Source: Larus michahellis (lineage: Eukaryota; Chordata; Aves; Charadriiformes; Laridae). From it: a DNA stretch of 64,000 nt. The stretch is from positions 13,365,378 through 13,429,377 of the forward strand of contig NC_133906.1 in the NCBI RefSeq assembly GCF_964199755.1. The letters run 5' to 3'. Positions 1 through 13,600 of the stretch are shown here, in pieces. Position numbers and translations under genes: made by a program. The notes beneath the pieces are model-generated. The model worked only from the letters and a program-made list of their open reading frames with translations, was not told the origin of the DNA and ran no database searches. How positions within the stretch are numbered: the first letter of the stretch is position 1; every line of letters starts with the position of its first letter.

Positions 1-1770
1 GCTACTTCTCCTCACAGGTTTCTTTAATCCCTCTCTCTACTAGGAAGAACCTAATTAATATGTGAATGCTGTGTGGACCCTCTTAAAGGGATCTGGATTT
101 GCTCTCTCTGATTGTATTTCTCTGCCTTTTCTTGTCTCACTTGCAATAAAGGGCCAAATAACATATCTTCTGCGGATGTGGTTTGTGGGCGGCTGCGTGC
201 AGTGTTGCTGCCTGTGCCTGCGGCGATGCTGCCCCCTGTGTCCTTCCAGCCCCGCAGTCCCACTGCATGGCACGGCCCTGCCGTGGATGGGCTTGGGAAG
301 CTGATGTGGGTTTGAAATGCTGTTTTCGGTTGCCTGGGCAGCTTCGTGCTGGTGTGGCCTCAGGAATGGGCCAGCGTGCCATCATGCATCCCAAGTGCAT
401 CCCCAGCCTCCAGCAGAGCGTGGCCACCAGCCGGGGTGGCTGGTGCCTTACAGCAGGCTTGAGGCACTATGTTTGGAGGTTTCTTTTTGGTTCTCATGGT
501 GCTCAGCTAAGTGTGGCCATGTGTGCTACCAAGGGCACATCTGTCTGTCTGCTGCATGCCAGGAGAAGGGTCCTGTGACGTAGCTGTGGAACCAGAGCCA
601 AAGATCGATTTCCCTCCGGGGTGGCTGTTCCCGTGGCTGTGCACCCCGATGCCATTTGTGCGCCTGTTGCCTTGACAGACTCTGCTTCTCGGCCCGGCCA
701 GAGCATCTGTGAAAATGTTTAAAGGACTTTGGATTAATAAATTCTGCTCTGACCTTCTGGTGACTCTTGTTTCCCACAAAATTCCAAATTCAAAATACAA
801 ATCATCCCCTTGTCTCTCTGCTTCAAGCCCTGAAGATAAGCTCAGGGCACAGAAGGTCTTCGAAGAACACATTCAAAGGCACCCAGTAAAACCCTGGTAG
901 CTGCCCATCATTGGATGCCATTAGTGACCCAAGAACGTTCAGGGCCGCAGTGGTTGTTCGTGGTGGGAGTTCACACTCGGAGCCATCCCGGACTCTTAAT
1001 TATCATGTTGCAAAATGACCAAATGGGCTTCAGGAAAAGTTGGCTGCCTCATGGTTATTTGCAGCCCCAGGATGAGGTCTTGCCTGGTAAGAAGCAGGAG
1101 AGTCGTCTCTCCAGGCTGTGAGATGAGGAACCTAATTCTCATGGGGCGTTGTGGAGGGCGGGGGTGTTGCGGAGAGCAGTGCAACTGGAAAGGGCAGGGC
1201 TGTGTTTCTGCCTGGCTCTCGCCATAGCCGATCCCATCCAGCCCTGCCACGTAACCTGCCTGCTCCCGTCCTGCAGGGCAGGCGCATTGCTGGCACCAAA
1301 GGTGGAAAAAGTCCTACTGAAATTCCTAGCTCTTGTTTAAAACAAAAACAACAAAGAAACCCCACGTTGCTGTGTTACTGCTGCCCTCGTTTATTCCAGC
1401 ATTTGTATTCTGGATTGATTATTTATGCTGAGCGTTGCAGGCTGGCTGCTTCTGCTGGAAAGAATTCAATTTTGTGTGTGACCTTGTTGTCTTTACTAGT
1501 AGGTGAACCATGTCAAGCTGTCCTTGAGCTACCCTGGGCGAGCGGGAGCTGGCTAAAAGGGTTTGTCATCCGGGATGAGACTAGCAAATCAGTTGCAGGT
1601 AGATGCAGGAAGAAGTGCCAGTGGTTGCTCATCGGGGTGGTGGGTCAGTTCCTCTGCAGGGCAGGTCAGCACACCAAACAACACAAGAGAGCAGAAAAAT
1701 TGGTTGTGTTCGCAAGGCTGTCAAGTTTGTGAGCTCAATGGATTGGAGGGAAAGAATAAAACAGAGAAAA

Positions 1771-1800
1771 CTTTCTTTCTTTCTTTCTTTTTTTTTTTCC
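1771..1800 (+). repeat. (TTTC)n/poly-T pyrimidine tract
   Basis: ctttctttctttctttcttt followed by a T run and cccg. Simple repeat in SEPT8 intron 1. Confidence 0.85.
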
Positions 1801-2206
1801 CGTTCTTTTCTTAGTCTTACTACTTTCCAGTAGTTGTTGCCATTGTCTGTCCTAACATAGCAACAATAGCAAAATCCTTTTGGAGGCTGAATGACAGCTG
1901 AACGCACTGCAAGCACAGCAAATGGTTTTCTGCTTTGGTATCAGCAGTGTCTTGGATTTGAACCAGATTATTATCGCTGCTTACAGAAATAAAAGGAAAC
2001 TGTGCATTTCAAGGTCACTGACAAAAATATTTCACTGAAGTTTGGCTCGTTGGTTTAGCCGCTTTAAGAGATGGCGAGCAGTTTTGAGTAAGCGTATTCT
2101 TGTCCCATAACGAAGAGTGACCAAACATCAAAAAAAGAAGAGAAAAAGAAAGCCCTGTGCGAACGCGTTTGGGTTTCCTCCGGCCGAAGCATGACTGAGT
2201 TCTCAA

Positions 2207-2272
2207 TGCAGCCTTGCCTAGCTGGAGCTTATTTTAAAATGCAGCCTCGCCGAGCTGGAGCCTATTTTAAAA
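2207..2272 (+). repeat. Tandem duplication, 33 bp x 2
   Basis: tgcagccttgcctagctgga plus gcttattttaaaa is followed directly by tgcagcctcgccgagctgga plus gcctattttaaaa. The copies differ at four positions. SEPT8 intron 1. Confidence 0.85.
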
Positions 2273-4580
2273 TCCCGAGCAGTGGTGCTGCCTGTTGCCT
2301 GGAAACCTCTTCGCAGCCTCGGGCACTCTCAGCCTAATCATAGCCATCGGCAGCCTTTATTTATTTCCCTTCCAAAATGTCATCCCAGGCTTCTGGTTTG
2401 TGTTTTTGTTTGCTTGGTTTTGTTTATGATTTAAAATGAAAAGACACAAAGTGTAACCGTCAAACTCGGTGACTTTCTGTGGGAACGGCTTGCTGGGCTG
2501 TCACTGCATTGCAGTGGTGGGAACTGGCATTTGAAGTTCTGTAAGGTGGTGGCTCGGAGGGACATGGGGGGAGAGGAGAAGCGAGGGCTGAGAGCCCGAG
2601 GAAGCCCCCCGAGCCGTGCTGATACACGCAGTGGCCTCCTGCGCCTTGTGATAGTCTCCTGCTTAAGAGGAAAACCAAACTTGAACAACTCTGAGCCCTT
2701 TCCCAGCACACGTGCGTCCACAGTCCCCTTCCTGGTGCGGCTGCACCATCCTGTGCCGGATCTGCGGTTCAGCGTTGGGCTGGCCAGCTCAGCATGGACT
2801 TGCTGTTCTCCCTGTGCCGGGGAATCATCCTGCCATTGGGGTCTGGCCCTGCAGAGGTGTTAGTCTGAGCTTGAGCATCTCCGTGTGGTGACAGATGAAC
2901 AGAAGAAAGTGTAACTCAGAGGTTTCCCTGTCTTAGGGGTCCTTTTTTATTCACCTAAGCTCTTGGCCACCTTAAAACCTTAATTGATGCTGTCTCTCCC
3001 ACAGGAAAACCTTAAATGATTGCTATTTCCGCTTAGTTAGTGAGTGTGATGGATCCTGATGGGATGAAACAGAATTGATCGCAGGAGCCCAGCTACAATT
3101 TGATTGTGTTTCTGTCCAGGGAGTCTCCTGGGAGAGCACTGGGCTAAAATAATCTGAAAGTTGGTAACAAATGTTAACCAGGACATCCAGAAGGTTTGTA
3201 TGTGAGGCATGGGAGCTGCTTCAGCTGTTCACGAGTTATTCTTTTGATTTAAATGGTTTATTTTACAAACCTGAGAATATTTGTTCTACCAAAGGCAGAA
3301 CTAAAGGAGGCTTTGACCGGAGATGCGGTTGAACAAAGGTTTGTGTTTTTTTTAGCAGGCAGAGAGCAATACTCAAGGCTTGTCACGTCATTTCTTTTAT
3401 TTTCCTCTTGAGTTAATTTGAAGTTTGACAGCCAGCTTAGGATTTTCTCAGGATATGCTCTTGTCATGCAGTCTTAGTGCTGGGACATAAAGTCCGAATT
3501 GTCAGGGACGGACAGAAGAGCCAGAGCCAGGCAAAGGGCAGACACTTTTTCCATCCCCATCTTCCACTGCATGCTGGTGGTTAAGAAAAACAGAGTGGTT
3601 TACCGAAGAAACTATGAAGGTGAATGAATCCTGCTCTGAAATCATGTATCCTTGCTTCTCCATGGAAGGATAAGAGTGCTTGAGAGGCTGCAGGGACAGT
3701 GCTCCCATCCCTGGGCTCAGACAGCATTGCTTATTTGCGTTGAGAAGTGGCAACATCAGTTGAAATATTTGTGCAAATCCAAACTCTCCCCTTCGTAACT
3801 CCTAGAAACAGAAACGACCCTTCTGTCAACTCCTCTGTTCTGGAACTGCAGCAGATCCGGGTTGCCTCTCTGTATGAGGCAGGGCATAGACCTGTTGTCT
3901 CTTTGGATGTTTATTGTCTTAGTACAGGTGATCGGCTTAGCCTTCGTCTGGGGGAGGGAGGAGACAGAAGGAAGAACAAAGTGCATATGGGGAGGCAGGA
4001 ACAGGAACAGCAGAGAAACGGTGGAAAACCGTGCGGTCACAGATGGTAAAGCGAGAGGGTTCCTCACGCTGCCTGTGTGACCAGCACCCCTGGACGCGTG
4101 AGCGAATGAAACCATGCTGCTTATGGCAAGAGCAAAGGAAAAAAATCAAGTACTCGGGGGGTGAAATACAGAGTGTGTTGAGCTGAATTCAGTGCTGGAG
4201 GGTTTAAGAAAATAAAATAAAAAAGGATGAGGAGAAATGAGTGCTAAAACATGTGGTGGTGGGTTTTTCTTTGCTAATCTCTCCCAGCTGCGTATAGTTG
4301 GAGCTCATGCCGGTGTTTTCCTTGTAGCCTGGTAGCTTGGTTCTCCCGATTCCCCATTAAGATCGGTATTTTTCCCCTCTCTTTTCTGTTGGTGGTGGCT
4401 GTCAGAGGGTTTGCACTGTGGCGTGCTGAAACACAAGCTCTTGTGGGCAGCATTAGGGTTTGTGTTGGTGGCTCTGTAGTGCCCGGGGGCGTGGTCATTT
4501 CTTGGGCTTGGTGGTTCCTCTCATCAATCTGACTTGCCATCTCAGTGCAGTTTGCTAATCTGTCTTCTTCTCCCTACCAG

Positions 4581-4695
4581 AATGAAGAGAAGAGGAACCT
4601 TTCCCTGGGGGGCCATGTGGGCTTCGACAGTCTCCCCGATCAGCTGGTCAGCAAGTCTGTCACACAAGGCTTCAGCTTCAACATCCTCTGTGTGG
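4581..4695 (+). CDS. SEPT8: SEPT8 exon 2
   Basis: Acceptor tccctaccag, donor gtgagc. It starts in phase 0 ([15 protein letters not shown]) and ends one base into the P-loop Gly (CVG). It contains the [12 protein letters not shown] and GFSFNILCV strand typical of septin N-termini. Confidence 0.95.
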
Positions 4696-7600
4696 GTGAG
4701 CACAGTCCTCTGCAAACAGGCGTGGGCTGGGCAGGCGGCATGGTGACGTTGGGACCGGCATTTCTTGTGTGTCCTGCTGCACCACGGGGCTCGGCAGTGG
4801 CTTTAGCAAGTCAGAAAGTCCTACCTCTCTTAAATATGTTTTAATTTCAGTGAATTTGAGCTCTCTGGAGCTTGATACTTCTGAGTTGTGACTTTCACAA
4901 GTAACTGTTGGAGACTCATTGCCAAAAATTAGAGAGTTTTGGGAAAAGCTTTAATATATCAGCTTTCTGCCTTTGGTTAGGAGGAAGGGGGAGGAAACAG
5001 GTGTGGGACTGCCCAGCTGTGCGTTGAGCTGAGCTACCGCTGCAGGAGCTGCAGGGAGGTCCAAGTGGCTGAACTAGAGGAATTTCCGCAGTCAGTGAAG
5101 TGTTGCTCATCTCCTCCGCTGCAATAGCTTTTCAATAGGAAGGATTAAGGGAAGACTGTGTGTGGCAAGTTAAATATTTCCCTTTGCAAACCGGGGTGGC
5201 TGGTATGAGCAGCTTCTTGGTGAACGCGGTGTCCAAGTAGATGCATCAGAGGCACCATGTGTTAGCTGGGAGCTGCTGGCAGTAACTCGGTCATTTCTGA
5301 GCATCAGCCTGCACCCTGAAGCTGGGGATGAGAGGGTTGTATCTGAGCTGTGTGTGCCTGGTTAATGATTTCCCAGGGCAAGTCAAAGGGCCTGAAGCAT
5401 GACCATCTCTGTGCTAGGAAAAGGGAAGGGAGTGTTCTGTTTTTATTGATAGTAAAGTATTTACATTGAAGATTGTGAGCAGGTACGAGAGGTTGTCTTT
5501 AAAATACCCTCATTATATTCTTATTTTTTACTTTTGGTATTGGCATGATCTAGTAGACGATGCTGGCTAGACTACTGGAAACCAATTCCTTCCAGTGATG
5601 AGATGAGCATTATTTTTACTTTGGCTGGTTCTTGTATTGTGTGTGAGGTCTGAAGTATTGTAACCTGCTAGACCAGCAGAAATACATCTAGAGACAGCAG
5701 ATCCCTGCCTGGCCCTCATCTGCCCGAAGAGAATATGGCTCTGTACAGACTGTGCAGTGAAACCCTGGCAGCTTGCACAAGGTGCTTGAGCCATATCTAA
5801 GCCACTTCTGCATATCCAACCGCAAGTAAAAAGCATGGCTGAAATCACAGTTGAACTTCATAGACCTGTTCCTTAGCAGAAGGCAGTATGTTCTTGGGGA
5901 CACCAGAATGGATACACCTGCATTCTCACCTGGCCATACCATTTGTAACGCACTGGAAAAAAATTACTGCAATTTTTTTTTTTGGATAAGAGGAAAAAAG
6001 AAACGGTACCCCTGTTTGCCAGTTCCTGCTCCCAACTGTGCCTACAACTGAACAGGAGAATTCCTATCTCCATATGAATTTCCTTTCAGATTAATCTGGA
6101 GCACCAAGCTGTTTTTATTTCCTTGCATGACTCTTAGGCACAGCTGGTAGGAAGCAGTGTGTTCCTCTGCCCTGTTCTGAGCACCATGAGGTATTTATTC
6201 TCTAGTGAAGAGCAGAACCTGCGGTTTTTGAAGAAGAAAAAAGCCCAGACTCCTTGGCAGCAGGTATGGCACCTCCCTCAAACAGATACTCACTCACCTT
6301 CCTGCTCTCTCATCGGCGTGTCCACTGTAGGACTCCTTGGAGGTGGCCAGGTCCAGCGAGAGGGGCTGCACTCAGTAGAAGGCTGTCAATGCCAAAGGTG
6401 TAATACGATGGACTGCCTGGGAAATGAGCAGGGAGTCGAAGGCTGTTTCCTTGGATTTTTGCCTCTCTTCACTCCCTTGGCCAATAGGGCTGCTTGTAGT
6501 GAATGAGGAGTTTAAATGGGGCCCCTAGAAGGCCAATCTGGAAAATGTCAGAGTCTCATTTTGTTACCAGGAGCAGCAGTTCAAAGCTTTTCTGTCTCAG
6601 AAACAGCCTGAGAGCCAAATATTCTGGGATGGAGCTTGGTTTGTGATGCATCCCAGGTGTCATTCAATGGCTGTTGGAACAGGGGGGCTGCAGATGGGAA
6701 ACTTCTAATCATGCCCCTACTGGTTTTCTAAGAACGATTCTCTCCCCATCAAGTTTCTCTGCTATCCCCTCATGACTCCACGTTCTCTCCCTCTGCGTAT
6801 CTCAGAGGTTCAAATTGGCAGAATTTTTTCTGCTATTGGAAAGATGAAGATGCCTTGGAAGTGCCCTGCTTGAGCCCAGCGATCTGCTGACGTCTGTAGT
6901 AAAAACGCACCGTGGAACATGGCCTCTGAGAACATTGTCATGCTTTGGCCTCTGTGTCACAGATGCTATATAGCATTTTGGTATTGGTTTCACTGTGTTT
7001 TCCCCTAAAACAGAGTTCTTGTCTCCCCTTGGCTGATGTGGTGTGAAGAATCATGAGGCCACAGGGCAGCCTTGAAGGAAGCAGAAATACTAAAGGGAAA
7101 CTCCAGAAATCAAGAGTGATACGAGATGAAACCGACTATGTTGAAAACAAACACCATCATCTGGCCTGGGTTGCAAGATCTCCCTCTGCAGCTGGAGCTC
7201 TTCAGGGCAGAGCAGCACCTCTTGCTCTCTGTCAGACAGCTGCCGTCTTGCTGAGATGGTTTGGATGCCTGTGGAAGCTCATGCTTGATGTGATGGAAGA
7301 GTTTGTTGCTTATTTCCTCCAGTTTGGCCAATTCTGGTTGCTGCACGGGTGGCCCCATCATCTCAAAGCATAGACATGCTGCCTGCGATGTGTCTGTGCG
7401 GAACAGGACCATCTTGGACAGTTTGCATGTACCGAGCCAGATCTCAGCAGCTCGCTCAGTGCCTTGTGTGGAGCTTGCGGTGCTTTTCAGAGGGGAGAGC
7501 AAATGAGCCACAGAGCTGGCTTTGGTGTAGCTGCTGTGTGGATGGAGTGGGAAAGGGTTACAGCAGAATGGGCTTTAGTCCTTCGGCAGTTATTAATGGG

Positions 7601-10600
7601 ACATGTGGGACTGCAGGGTTGAGGCTGTGGAAGAGGGACAAGCTGCTTTAAGGCTTCCAGGCGGACCAAAGTTCAGCTGCACAGTGAAATCTTGAAACCT
7701 TCATCCAGCGTCTTTTCTGCTGTGAAAAGATATTTTTTGGTCTGATGGCAAGTTGTCCCAGCAGGTCCGGAGCTATGTGCCTGTTTCTCTGCACTGAAAC
7801 AGGCCCCCAGATTCCCTCCTCACAGAGATCTCCACTTTCAAAAAAGGCAGGTCCCCGGAGACTTTAATGCCAAGATAAAGGAAAGAGAGAAAATGGTAGA
7901 GAAGCCTGTTAAAGTTGGAATCTCACAGAAAGGAGTGAGAGGAATCCTCATTGTCAGACTTCCCTGTCCCCTCCACAGCCCACCAAACACCCCTGGCTTC
8001 ACGCTGAGCTGCGGTGTTACCTGGAGCTGTCGCTGTGTTTGGGACAGCCAACAACTGACCAGATAGTCCTTGTCAGTAGGAGCAGCTGAGTTTTATTCCT
8101 TCTCATCTGAAGACACAAAAGACTGTACTAAAATTGTGCGCTCCCCAGCTTCTCTGGTGCAGAATCCCAAGCAAAGTCAGGGTACGTGGAAAGGAGAATA
8201 GCATGTTTTGCTGTGCTGTAAGATCCTCACTGGGGAGATGAGACCAAAGTGCTCTGCGTTAGCTTTGCATTAAGCGTGGGAGGCCTTCAAGAATGCAGTT
8301 ACATTTGTGACAATTACATGTCTGTCCACAAGCAGTTTGTAGTAACCTTTCACAGTATAATTTAGTTCTGCTCTGTAATTAATGTTCTTTGAAGTACTTG
8401 TGACAAATTCATGCTGCAGTGAGCTGATGATTTCTCCTTCCTAGGTGAGACCGGCATTGGGAAATCCACACTAATGAATACCCTCTTCAATACCACATTT
8501 GAGACGGAGGAAGCCAGTCACTATGAGAGCGCAGTTCGCTTGCGGCCACGGACCTACGACCTGCAGGAGAGCAACGTCCACCTGAAGCTAACAATTGTGG
8601 ACGCGGTTGGATTTGGGGATCAGATAAATAAAGATGAAAGGCAGGTCTCGTGCCATCTGCTTGGCATTTCTGGGCTGGCCTTTGATGCTTAGATGTGAGC
8701 TGCTTGCAGTGTTGCAGAGGCGGTGTCCATGTTTCTGTAACCGAGTAGCTCCCTGCAGTGGCTCTGGTTCTGGGGGCTGAGTGTAGAGGGAGTTGGGTGA
8801 GGACCAGAAAGAGAGGTCACAGGAGGTCTTTCCAGCAGGGAATGGTGTCCTCCAGGAGCATCAGCAGTTAACAAGCTGTCCTCAGTGCAGGGTTGGGAAT
8901 TATCTGTTCTGGCAATGACCAGTGTCTCTGGACCCGTCTCATTTAATTACACAGACATCTTGCTCAAGCCCCAGGTAAAGGCTTTCTGGGACTCCAAGGT
9001 CTCTCCTTGGTCATGTTGCATTGCTACAGCCAGATGGCTCGGCCCTGAGATCTGGGCAAAGTCTGTTCTGTGGAAGCAGTCATCTTTCCATGCTCTGCTG
9101 TCCTTAGGCTTTGCAGTGCAGCCTCAGGAGACTCCAGCAACCTTTGGATTATAAGGTCTGTGTGTAAATGCCACACTTTTCCTGTGGTAAGGCTAAATTG
9201 TTTGAGTCTTATAACTACTTTTTAAATGATAGCATGGTATGTGTAGGAGAACTCCTTAAGCCTTCACATTGTGTAATTTTGAGGTCCAGTATCTGGGTTG
9301 CTAATTGTATGGTTTTAGTTACAGGCCGATAGTTGAGTACATTGATACGCAGTTTGAAAACTATTTGCAAGAAGAGCTGAAAATCCGCCGATCTCTCTTC
9401 AACTATCATGACACGAGGATTCACGTCTGCCTGTACTTCATCACCCCAACCGGACACTCGCTCAAGTCCTTGGACCTGGTGACAATGAAGAAGTTGGATA
9501 GCAAGGTAAGGGGTTGGAGACCCTGGTCCCTCTTTCTGGAAGTGGTGATACTTCTATTTATATTGGTTGTCATGTGGAAGGTTTTGTTCCTTACATGTAA
9601 GTGCTGGAGTCCTTCTTGCACGATAGCTGACCGGTTTTTAGGACTCTGCTAGAACTTTGTCTGCCCTGATGGGTTGCTGAAGTCCTGTGCTTTTTTTCTC
9701 ACCGGCTTTCCTGAAAATGTCAGGTGAAAAACTTGTTTTCCAGCTAGCTGTGGGAAATCTAGAGTGTCCATCACTGTTTAGTTTATATTTATCAAAGCCA
9801 TCAACTGCATTTTTATTAGCTCTTCTTTACAGGTGTGCAGGTAAGGATGTGTTCCAGCTCCTGCAGTTGAAGTGTGGAATCTGCGGAGCCACCTCTGCTG
9901 TCCTGACCAGGGATGGAGGGGCTGAGAGCAACTAAAGCTGTAGGCGTCCTAAGGTGGTGGTCAGTAGGGAGGAGACAGGGGTTGAAGAGGAGCGTTGGCT
10001 GTGCATGCTGGCACACAGGGAGTATATGAGCCGTCACTGCTGGTAGTGCCGGATGATCTGAATAGCAGATCACAATGTCCTCTGAAAATGTAAATATGGT
10101 GAGAAGTTCTCAAGGTCATAGGGATCCTGAAAGTGGGTCATGAGAGGGTCTAGCTGGGGGTTGTTTCTTTGTGCATAAGCTATTCTGCCTTAGGGGGCAG
10201 TGGGTTACTTAACTGGTTACTGCTGGTATTCCTGTAGCTCGGAGGAGGTTTCTGACACACTTCTGGCTGTTCCAGCTGGCTTCCAGGGAACTGCAGGAGG
10301 CTTCAAAGGTCACTAGTGGCAGCAGTATCTCTTCTTTTCTTTGCAAGAATTTCCTGTCTTTCAGAGCAGTATTTTAGCAGCAAAGTGGTGGTTCCTTTCA
10401 GATGGCAGATGCTGCCCAGTTTACAGAGGGGGCAGGGAAGGTGGCTGGGACCCTGCAGTAGCTGGGGATCCCCTGGATTACATTTAGGGAATGGTCTCTT
10501 CTCTGTCTGTTGTCCACGTGCAGCTCTATCGGACTTTCCTGGCGGGTAGAGTTCCCCCTCGCAGAGTCCCTGCTGTTTGCCCTGGCCACCCGGGGCTGTT

Positions 10601-13600
10601 GGCCTGCTTTTCCTTGGCCCCGCTCCAGAGCAGGCGCTGGCTTCCCACTGCAGTGGGCTGTTTGTAACCGTGGTGGCTGTTACACTGACTTCATCAGGAA
10701 TCTGAAAACTTTCCCTTAATAAACTCTTGTCTCTTGGTGCTGTGCCAGCATTACAAGTTCCCAGAAATATGTTCGGAGGAAAGCTTCTGCACGATTCCCC
10801 TTGGTGCTGGTGGTCCCACAAAGCTTTTCTCTTCCTTTCCTTCTGCGTTCCCTACTTTTCACATCTCCCTGTGGCTGTCTTTAATGTGGTCCTTGGGTAG
10901 TACCAAAATAAATCCTTTGGACTTGTGCAGAGACGGGAACTTTGTGCGCACACGAGCTTTTTATACTTCTAAACTTCCACTTAAATAGTTGTCTCTGAAG
11001 TCATTTTATCCCTTTGCTCTCATCTCCCTTCTTACCACAGTCTGAGACCATCTTCGATTTCATCGTGTGGTGGCTTCACGCACGTGGAAATGAACAAGCG
11101 AGTAGAGACCGTTGATATTTTCTGGGTGTCAGGGGCTTGTGTTGCATTTCTGCATCAGTGTCATCCCAGGACATCAAGGTGCTTTCCAGGCCCTCCTTAA
11201 AGATTTGTATGTGACGATGCTGTGCACCTTTCCCAGTACACATGAACCATTCGTGCTTGGGGGCCAGCGTGTGTGCAGAGTGAAGTGGGGTGTCAGCAAA
11301 CCCCAGGCAGCGTTCTGTCTGCTCCAGACTGGTGACAGCGAGTGGCTGTCGCGGCTGAGCAGAGCGGTGACGTGCTCTGACTCACGTCTGCAGTCGTGTG
11401 AGCACACCTGAACCTGGCTTTCCTCTGGAAAAGCTTTACATGGCTGCTGGCTCCTGTTTTATGGTTGAGGAGTGGAGTCCATGGAGACAAAAGGTGTATC
11501 AGAGGCAATGCTTTGCTGCGTGCTCAGCTGCTGAGGCTAGTTTACCGAGGTTTCGGTAGGAACCAGGCTCCGTTGCACCTTTGCTTTAGCACACCAGTGA
11601 CATGGCATCAGGGGTTGGGCAGGCTTTTGAATCTGCGTGACAATTTCAGTGATGAATCTTGCTTTTAGTGTGAAGTTTACAAAATCCTTTCTGAGTAAAG
11701 TTGTTTTGTAAATAAAATCTTCCATTGTACTGTAACACAATATTTGTTTGGCTGAGCTCATGGGCAGCTGTTGTCTAGGGTATTTAATTACAGACAGAGA
11801 GCTAGAAGCATCTTCAGAAGTGGTTCTAGGTAGGTGAAATGTGGCTGGCAGGTGGGAAGCACATATGACCTGGCAAGGGTTAGCTCTCCATTGGATTTAA
11901 CCTGGGAAAAGGAGGGGACAAATAAATAAGATAAACAAAATTGCATCTGTATCAGATGAGAACAAGATTTATTGATTTAAAACACAGCCCTGCCCTGCAA
12001 AGTGATGGCACAACTGTGTGCTGGCATGGGCATCCTGGGGCTCCCTGGGTGCCGTCCCTGGATGGTTTCCAGTCAGCGTGTGCTGTTTACGAGCTGTGGC
12101 TAATTGCTTGCCCTTCGTGCACTGACACATCCTAGGCGGGTCACTGGCCAGTGGGGATGCTTCAGGCTGGTTTGTGCCTCTGCTGTTTGGTTTCCAAGGT
12201 GGGATTTGCCTTTTGGCTTCACTGGGACTTGCATTCAGGACCACTTTGGAGATGCAGAAGGATCCAGCTGTATTTTATGTGGTGAAAATGCATGTACCCT
12301 TGTTATATTAGCAAAATTATTTTCTACCAACTGACTTATTTTGGCTTGTTCTTTTAAGTTTTATTTTTGGAGATGAGAAATAACTCTGTGGTCAGAATGA
12401 CTTGAGAATGAGGTGCATTTTTTGTGTGTGCCTGTAAATTCACTGTCTTATTTGAAGCATAGACTTCCTCTGGTCATAATTTCAGCTCCAGCAAAGACTT
12501 CCAGCATGTGAACTGACAGACACTGCATAGACAGTGGGCCTTTGCATAGAAATGGATGTGTGGAAGGTGCTGCAGGAGTGCAGGATTAGACATGCACTTT
12601 GGTTTGGTAGCATCTCATATCTTGTTTGGTTTTTGTTTCCAAACTTTTCCATCCTTTCTCCTTATTGGAAAGGGATGAGCTCATTCTAGACTTAGGCAGC
12701 TTTTGGGTGCGCATGCTCAAAATCAGAGAAGGGAAAACAGGAAGATAATTAAATGGTGCTCCAGGTGTCACTTGTTAACTGTGGCATTCCAGCTCATGGT
12801 TTTCCAAGGCATGCATGAAATCAAAATAAAAATAGTAATAATTTAAAAAAATAAGGAACTCACAAGGGAAGAAGAGAGGAGGAGAGAGATACACTCAAAT
12901 GTCATTTCCAGGACTCCACAATATGGATGCTGGCTATTGATTACTGGAAATACGAGAACTTGTAAAATCCTTTTGGGTTGTAAACTTTGTGACTGAGTTG
13001 CCTTTTCAAAGCATGAGGAGCACATGGTTGGAGGGGACTTGAGTTAACCTCAGTTTGCACCTTGTTTGAGTACTGCTGGGGCCAGCAGCTGTGACCCCAG
13101 GGCCTGCCTTCTGCTGCTGGGAGAGCCGTGCCAAGCTCCAGGCTCTGTATCCCTGCCTTGCCGTAGGCAGGGCTGAGCTGGTGATTTTTGGAAGGAGAGG
13201 GGGAATTGCTTAGACCATCTGAAAATGGACTAAAATCGTCTCTTGTGCTGGTTTGTCAGTGTGCCTGGCTGGCTGGGGTGCGCGAAGCCCTGCAGACAGC
13301 AGCTCCCTGGCAGTGCCTTTCCCTGAGCAGGTGGTACGTGAGCCCTGAGCTGACCCTTTTCCTGTGGGAGATGGTGGATCCAAGCCTCCTCGCCTCTTAG
13401 CAGGTCAGCGAGGCACCCAGCTGTGGTCATGGCCCTTTTCACTTTTGTAATGAGGCCATCGGCCTGCTGACGAGTGGAGTCAGCAGCAGACCTTGTTCTG
13501 TGTGGGCTTGTGGCCCTTGGTAAAAGAGGTCGTATCAGTGGCTGAGAAAAAGAAGGAATTTATCCTCTCAGATAAATTTGCAATGAGCAAATTAAGACTA

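Larger units (their letters stand above)
1..4580. other. SEPT8: SEPT8 intron 1 (5' end beyond window)
   Basis: There is no CpG island or septin-like first exon in this stretch, so the first exon is expected upstream. Contents seen: a pyrimidine repeat at 1771, a 33-bp duplication at 2207. Small ORFs show no family resemblance. Confidence 0.6.

Noticed and set aside
8641..8692. Using the GT at 8645 as the SEPT8 exon 3 donor
   Set aside because: It adds four bases, breaks the frame and gives a stop shortly into exon 4.
10303..10821. 172-codon minus-strand ORF in SEPT8 intron 4
   Set aside because: No similarity to anything I know; treated as chance.
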